A DNA stretch of 64,000 bases from Sphagnum magellanicum (lineage: Eukaryota > Streptophyta > Sphagnopsida > Sphagnales > Sphagnaceae): positions 18,717,666-18,781,665 of the forward strand of contig CM038919.1 in the NCBI GenBank assembly GCA_021904315.1, given 5' to 3'. Below are positions 59,915 through 64,000 of the stretch, piece after piece. Numbering within the stretch: position 1 is the stretch's first letter; each line of letters begins with the position of its first letter. Under the pieces are notes generated by a model. That model was not told the DNA's origin and did no database searches. It worked only from the letters and a program-made list of their open reading frames with translations. The translations under genes were made by a program, and so were the position numbers.

Positions 59915-61519
59915 CTAACCCTGCTTTGCTTTGGAACGAGAATGCTGCAAGTCCACTACTTGCTTGCACAGAACTTGGATCTGATTCCCCAGTTCTGTAA
60001 ACTTTAGGTCCATTGTGTTGCATGACCCAACCAAACTCTTGCCATTCTCCTTCACTTGCTCCAGATTGTCCAGGTTCTCCAAAATGTCAAGCCTTGTGTC
60101 CACATCACCTCTTGCTGTCTGGCCCTTGTCAATGGATAAAGGGTTGAAAGCAATCAATTGATCAACAGTTATATGGATGCTGTTCAATATGGTGATAGCA
60201 TCCTCTACATTGTTTCTTTTCATCACCAATTGTTCTTCTTGGTCAGGGGTAACAATTACACACAACCAAAAGAATGGAGCGGTACCCATGCCAGTGATGG
60301 CCAAAGCCATACCTGGAAGCATAGTGCCACGAAAGGCAAATGCAACACCAGCTATCACAGCACCTACTGGTACCAGCCTCAGAAGAGCCACTCCCAAGAC
60401 ACCACACTTGCTGACAGCTTTACTCCACTCCAATTTCTTACTGGTCAGCTTGATATCGCTCAGGAGCTCATTGTAAGACTGCAAAGTGTGATCTATTTCC
60501 TCTTTCATGTCTTGTAGAATCTGAGACAAATTCAGGTTTGTCTTGGTTAAATGTGACATGATTGTAGACTCACAGATAGCCTGCAACTGAGAGATCTGGA
60601 TGAGTAATCACCTGAGATTTCAGGCAAACCATTCTACAAACATGTGTGTGCTGAGTTTCTGTCACATTTCTGGAAGCAATGGGAAGACTCTGTCATGATT
60701 TTGGCTAACCCTAAAGAGACAAATGATATTACAAAGTAAAAGAGCAGATCCATGAATGGAATAACAAATTGTGAAGAGACATATCGCTCACTACAGATCC
60801 AAATCAGTCCAGAGAAAGTTCATTACTCACCTGTTGTGAAGAATTAGTGACGACTTCAATCTTGTCTTCCTTCTTGATCGACTCATCAATGGATAGTCGT
60901 GGCCTCTCCCGCTTCTGCAAACAATGAAATTCCGAAATGAACTGAATAATATTGAATCAAGTGTAGAAGAGGTAATCAAGCTTTAAGGAGGAGAATCAAA
61001 GAAAACATGATAAACGTCAGAAACTTTGCCGTTCTGATTTGTCCTGTCACGGCCACACCTAATCATCTTTGATCTGTTTGTGCCTCCCCTGAAGAGCAAA
61101 GATTCTATTATTAAGTTCGGGTGGAAGATAACAATTGAAACTAATGTTCACCGATCGTATGAGAAAATTCTCGAGATAAAAAAGCCTTAAACCTGAACTT
61201 GCTTGGCTTTGGCAATCCACTGCGTAATCTCATCTGTTGCATCAGGACGTCGAGCAGCCGCATGACCTGCCTCCTTCAGGTATGCAAATGTATCTTGAAT
61301 GTCCGCCGTGGAAGAAGTCAAGAAATCCACCAGGGCCAAGGTTTCCTCGTTGCAGTGCCAAAAGCGGCCCGACAAGCCGTTCACGCTCATGGCTTCACGG
61401 TTCTTCCTGACTCCAGAAAGCGGCTCATAAATCGTATGCTCCGCCATTCGATGCTTGTTCGGATGCACTTTCGCAATCTCTCTACTCGTCGCACTGGCTC
61501 TACAGAAAACTCCTCTCAT
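59915..61519 (-). CDS. UPF0496/At14a-like protein, gene B (three-exon model)
   Basis: Model: exon 1 61519-61193, exon 2 60914-60831, exon 3 60580-59915; about 358 aa. Splice sites are CAG/GTTTAA, TTTGCAG/AAGC, CAACAG/GTGAGT and TTGCAG/GCTATC, all phase 0. The start is ATG at 61519 (MRGVFCRASATS). Exon 1's HCNEETLALVDFLTS aligns with gene A's LCNKETLTVLDSITS. Exon 3's HTLQSYNELLSDIK aligns with RSLQSYEALERKIK, and its splice start (AICE) with A's AVFE. Hydrophobic stretches (GVLGVALLRLVPVGAVIAGV, then AITGMGTAPFFWLCVIV) match the central hydrophobic region of the family. The C-terminal helix ends QVLCKQVVDLQHSRSK. B lacks gene A's first exon and N-terminal 70 or so residues. It is a tandem paralogue 2.1 kb upstream of A. 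Confidence 0.65.
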
Positions 61520-61659
61520 TCTACCAGAGTCTGTTGAAACGCGTAATATATTTGTCGGAGTTGACAGTTTTTGCAGAAAGCATTGCCGAACGTCCCTGCT
61601 TCACTACCACTGTTAGAGTCTCGACTCTCGAGGTTTGCCTCCAAACAGTCTGACGAGGG

Positions 61660-61740
61660 TGTGCTCCGGATTCGCCACTTTTTTCTCCATCTTTCTATAA
61701 ATGATAGCCACTTTGGCTGCAAAGCAGATTTCCTAAACAA
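61660..61740 (-). repeat. Inverted-repeat partner upstream of gene B
   Basis: The minus strand carries the counterpart of 58095-58165. It lies about 150-220 bp upstream of gene B's start, in opposite orientation to the copy upstream of gene A relative to transcription. Confidence 0.65.
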
Positions 61741-62082
61741 ATTGTTCCAGACGCAGGTCGAGATTCGAGAGTGGTTTTTTTTTTGGCAATTTTGGTTTCG
61801 CACTGTGGCTACAAAAGGAATTTGGAAAAAATTGGAAAAAATGGCCAAAGTTTCGGAAACAGTTTTTAATATAAAAAACACCGGTCTAGATTCACGGGGT
61901 TTTGTTTTCTTTCAATTCTATGTTCTCAAAACTTTCGCGATTTTCCCAAAATTTTGCAAATTTTTCTTGAATTTACACTATTTAAAACAACATTTTCCAA
62001 TTTTTTCCAATTTTTTTTGTACCCATAGTGCGAAAATTCGCCCATAAAAATTCACTGGGACTGAAGAGCCTTCAGTGTTGGG

Positions 62083-62108
62083 CAGTTCTTTGAATTTTCA
62101 AAGAACTG
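62083..62108. repeat. Near-perfect 26-bp palindrome
   Basis: CAGTTCTTTGAA and TTCAAAGAACTG form a 12-bp stem with a 2-base loop. A second small inverted repeat, ACTGAAG/CTTCAGT, lies just upstream near 62060-62076. Confidence 0.7.
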
Positions 62109-63498
62109 CAAGTTCCGGGCACTGTTTTTTCTTGGGGCGCATTCTGGCAATGTGGCAACAAAATAAATTTGGAAAAATTTGGAAATCTCTGTTTTTTAGG
62201 GAAAATTCGAAACATATGCCCAAATATTGGGAAAATTTGCAAAATTGCAGAGAGTAAAAGAATTAAAACAAAAATACCCTGATTCTGGAATTGAAAAAGA
62301 AAAAATCAGAATCAAAGATCACCTGGTCCATTTGGATGCTGAGAACTGGTGTTATCAGCCTTAAGAACTGGTCTGATAACCAGTGAGGGTTTGGTGGAAT
62401 TTTTTAATACCCACCGAAAAACTGATCTAGATTGTTCATCCTGGATACAAAGGTTTTGGGGTGAGGGTTGTTCATGTAATCAGTAACATAATCCCTCACT
62501 AGAGGGATTCAGTACATATGTTATTATTTCTTTAATATCATGCTTTTATTTTAATTTTTAAGTTATCAAATCTGGTGGTTTTTGATCCCTTGCCCTCACC
62601 CTAAGCTTCTCAGGGCATGAAGAACATTTGAAAGGGTTTACCAACTAGTCCATAAAAGGTCCTAATGATGTGGTAGAATCTCTCCTCAGTGCCAATTACA
62701 TCATATCGTTGCCATTCCGTCTAACTTGGCTCACAGCCACCTGATGCTTAGCAAAGTCCTTCCAATGGCCATCACCTTAGTTAATATGTCATGTAAGTGT
62801 GCAACTTGTGGATTTGAAAAAGGCACATGATGGCGATAGGGAGCTGTGAGAATGGCATAATAGCCCTCCTCATTTCGAAGAGGCATATCCATGGATATAA
62901 GGTGCCCTTCACATATACTACTAATTTTTAAAAGGTATATTCCGATAGTACTTTTTTTAAAGTATAATCTGAAGTTAAGGTGCAGCCTCCAAAGTTCCCA
63001 AATGAGAAAAATAAAATAGCAAACACCCAAAATAAAGCTAGGAATTAGTGAAAATGAATAAACCACACTAATGGCCAGAGTTTCTTTTCAATTTTGTGAT
63101 ATAGGCTAAAAAAGTTCCAGCCAGCAACAGTTAAAATAGGAAATGTTGGATGAAGTTCCAAAGAAAGTATCATAATCTACAGCCAGCTCCCACACTCACA
63201 AGACCAATAATAAAATTTGTTCAAAAAAATAATTAATTTCTAAAATTAAATTTATTATATTTTCATGATGTGTTATTTCCTCGTGTCATACGAGGAGGAA
63301 ATGTTTACAGCTGTGGCATGGAAAATTAGGATGGTTTTCAACAACTAAGCTAACTTAGCTTCACATTTTTATTAAAAAAAAGTCTCATTATTTTAAGGAT
63401 TATTTAATGACGAAAGTGTCCTTATTGCTTAGGTAGAACTAAAAGTTTCATTCAAAATAACACACCCCGGGAGGAGTCCTAAACATGTTGCACCAAAC

Positions 63499-63523
63499 TA
63501 ATAATAATAATAATAATAATAAT
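63499..63523. repeat. (TAA)n microsatellite
   Basis: This is a clean run of about eight TAA units. Confidence 0.9.
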
Positions 63524-63947
63524 ATATGTTGGACTAAATGAAAACTACATTGTGCAGTAGTCTCTCCCTAACAAGCAAAGCCAACACATAGAAATAGAAC
63601 TCCTATAAAAATAACTGAATTTTGTATTGGAAACATTATATATTCCAATAGAAAATCCGAAAATTCTCAGAAACCACTTGTTGGTCGAAAAAAGAAATTA
63701 TAAAAAAATTCCGCCAATAGGAAAATAGTGCCGAGTCTATCTACAGGTCAGCCAGGTTGGTCCAATCCCGCACCCCAAGGAATCAAGTGTACCTTATCAC
63801 TCAAAATAGCCGTACAACAGGCAGGCAACACCTGGTAGGTAGGTGAATAGGAAGGTAGGTAGTACCCAGGTGCTGGCGGTGGTGGTGGTGGGATCCAAAC
63901 CATAAAAAGCCAATTCCATAGAAAGCAGGGCCTCGGTGCTAGTGGCG

Positions 63948-64000
63948 ATGGCGGAAGTCGATGTACCACGTCGTCGTGAGCAGGAACAACAGCGCCAAAC
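63948..64000 (+). CDS. Possible start of a plus-strand gene (partial)
   Basis: ATG at 63948 in GGCGATGGCGG, a favourable plant start context, opens a frame reading MAEVDVPRRREQEQQRQ to the window end. The preceding 130 bases are more GC-rich than the spacer and contain GGTGGT repeats, as in some 5' leaders. Only 17 codons are visible, so the product cannot be named. An overlapping minus-strand Pro-rich frame (63969-63748) is the competing reading. Confidence 0.35.
   Translation, partial: MAEVDVPRRREQEQQRQ

Larger units (their letters stand above)
61520..63947. other. Upstream region of gene B and spacer
   Basis: This contains the inverted-repeat partner (61660-61740), a low-complexity AATTTTTTCCAATTTT stretch (about 61800-62040), two hairpins (62054-62108 and 62345-62383) and an AAT repeat at 63499-63523. 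A 111-codon minus-strand frame at 63066-62731 has no family I recognise and lacks nearby support. Confidence 0.45.

Noticed and set aside
62731..63066. 111-codon minus-strand frame with a hydrophobic N-terminus.
   Set aside because: No recognisable family, repeats or splice context; could be chance in AT-rich sequence.
63748..63969. Minus-strand proline-rich frame near the right edge.
   Set aside because: It reads GGTGGT simple sequence backwards, and it overlaps a better-placed plus-strand ATG.

Overview
This window looks like nuclear DNA of a land plant with a large, repeat-rich genome. The sequence is AT-rich. It is packed with decayed plant-type LTR retrotransposons (Ty1/copia and Ty3/gypsy, with primer sites for initiator-Met tRNA), a hAT transposon and CACTA-like transposons. 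It also has two intron-containing protein genes. I see no bacterial operons, CRISPR arrays, rRNA or tRNA genes. The exact lineage cannot be fixed from the sequence; a gymnosperm or another large-genome non-flowering plant is only a guess.

Layout. 1-448 is the end of a CACTA-like element running off the left edge. 0.45-6.2 kb is AT-rich spacer with two diverged copies of a small repeat. 6183-12677 is a decayed copia element with three LTRs, two of them in tandem at its 5' side. 12.7-16.3 kb is spacer containing one copy of a dispersed repeat whose second copy lies at 39.5-40.4 kb. 16.3-29.1 kb is a minus-strand gypsy element (gypsy-1) opened up by later insertions: two solo LTRs of one GC-rich family (25057-25954 and 27740-28927) and a hAT transposon (17674-24408). 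The hAT is itself split by a 2.47-kb element with TG..CA ends (18627-21096). 29-40.9 kb is mostly unresolved spacer with three diverged copies of a repeat near 34.5-35.9 kb and a partial GC-rich LTR near 38.4-38.8 kb. 40946-52806 is a second minus-strand gypsy element (gypsy-2) with both LTRs, split inside its reverse transcriptase by a 3.1-kb CACTA-like element (44372-47508). A third GC-rich solo LTR lies at 53397-54306.

The only host genes I can support are two tandem minus-strand paralogues at 56160-57821 and 59915-61519. They share intron positions, splice phase, a helical layout and a central hydrophobic segment. The best family match I can offer is the plant UPF0496/DUF677 (At14a-like) group, with moderate confidence. 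The last 53 bases may hold the start of another plus-strand gene.

The most informative result is the insertion nest. At four sites (two solo LTRs and the hAT in gypsy-1, and the CACTA-like element in gypsy-2), dropping the insert and one copy of the target duplication restores the host reading frame. The LTR-type element inside the hAT has an exact 5-bp duplication at a break in a conserved transposase motif. This gives a relative order: gypsy-1 is older than its solo LTRs and the hAT, the hAT is older than the 2.47-kb element inside it, and gypsy-2 is older than its CACTA-like insert.
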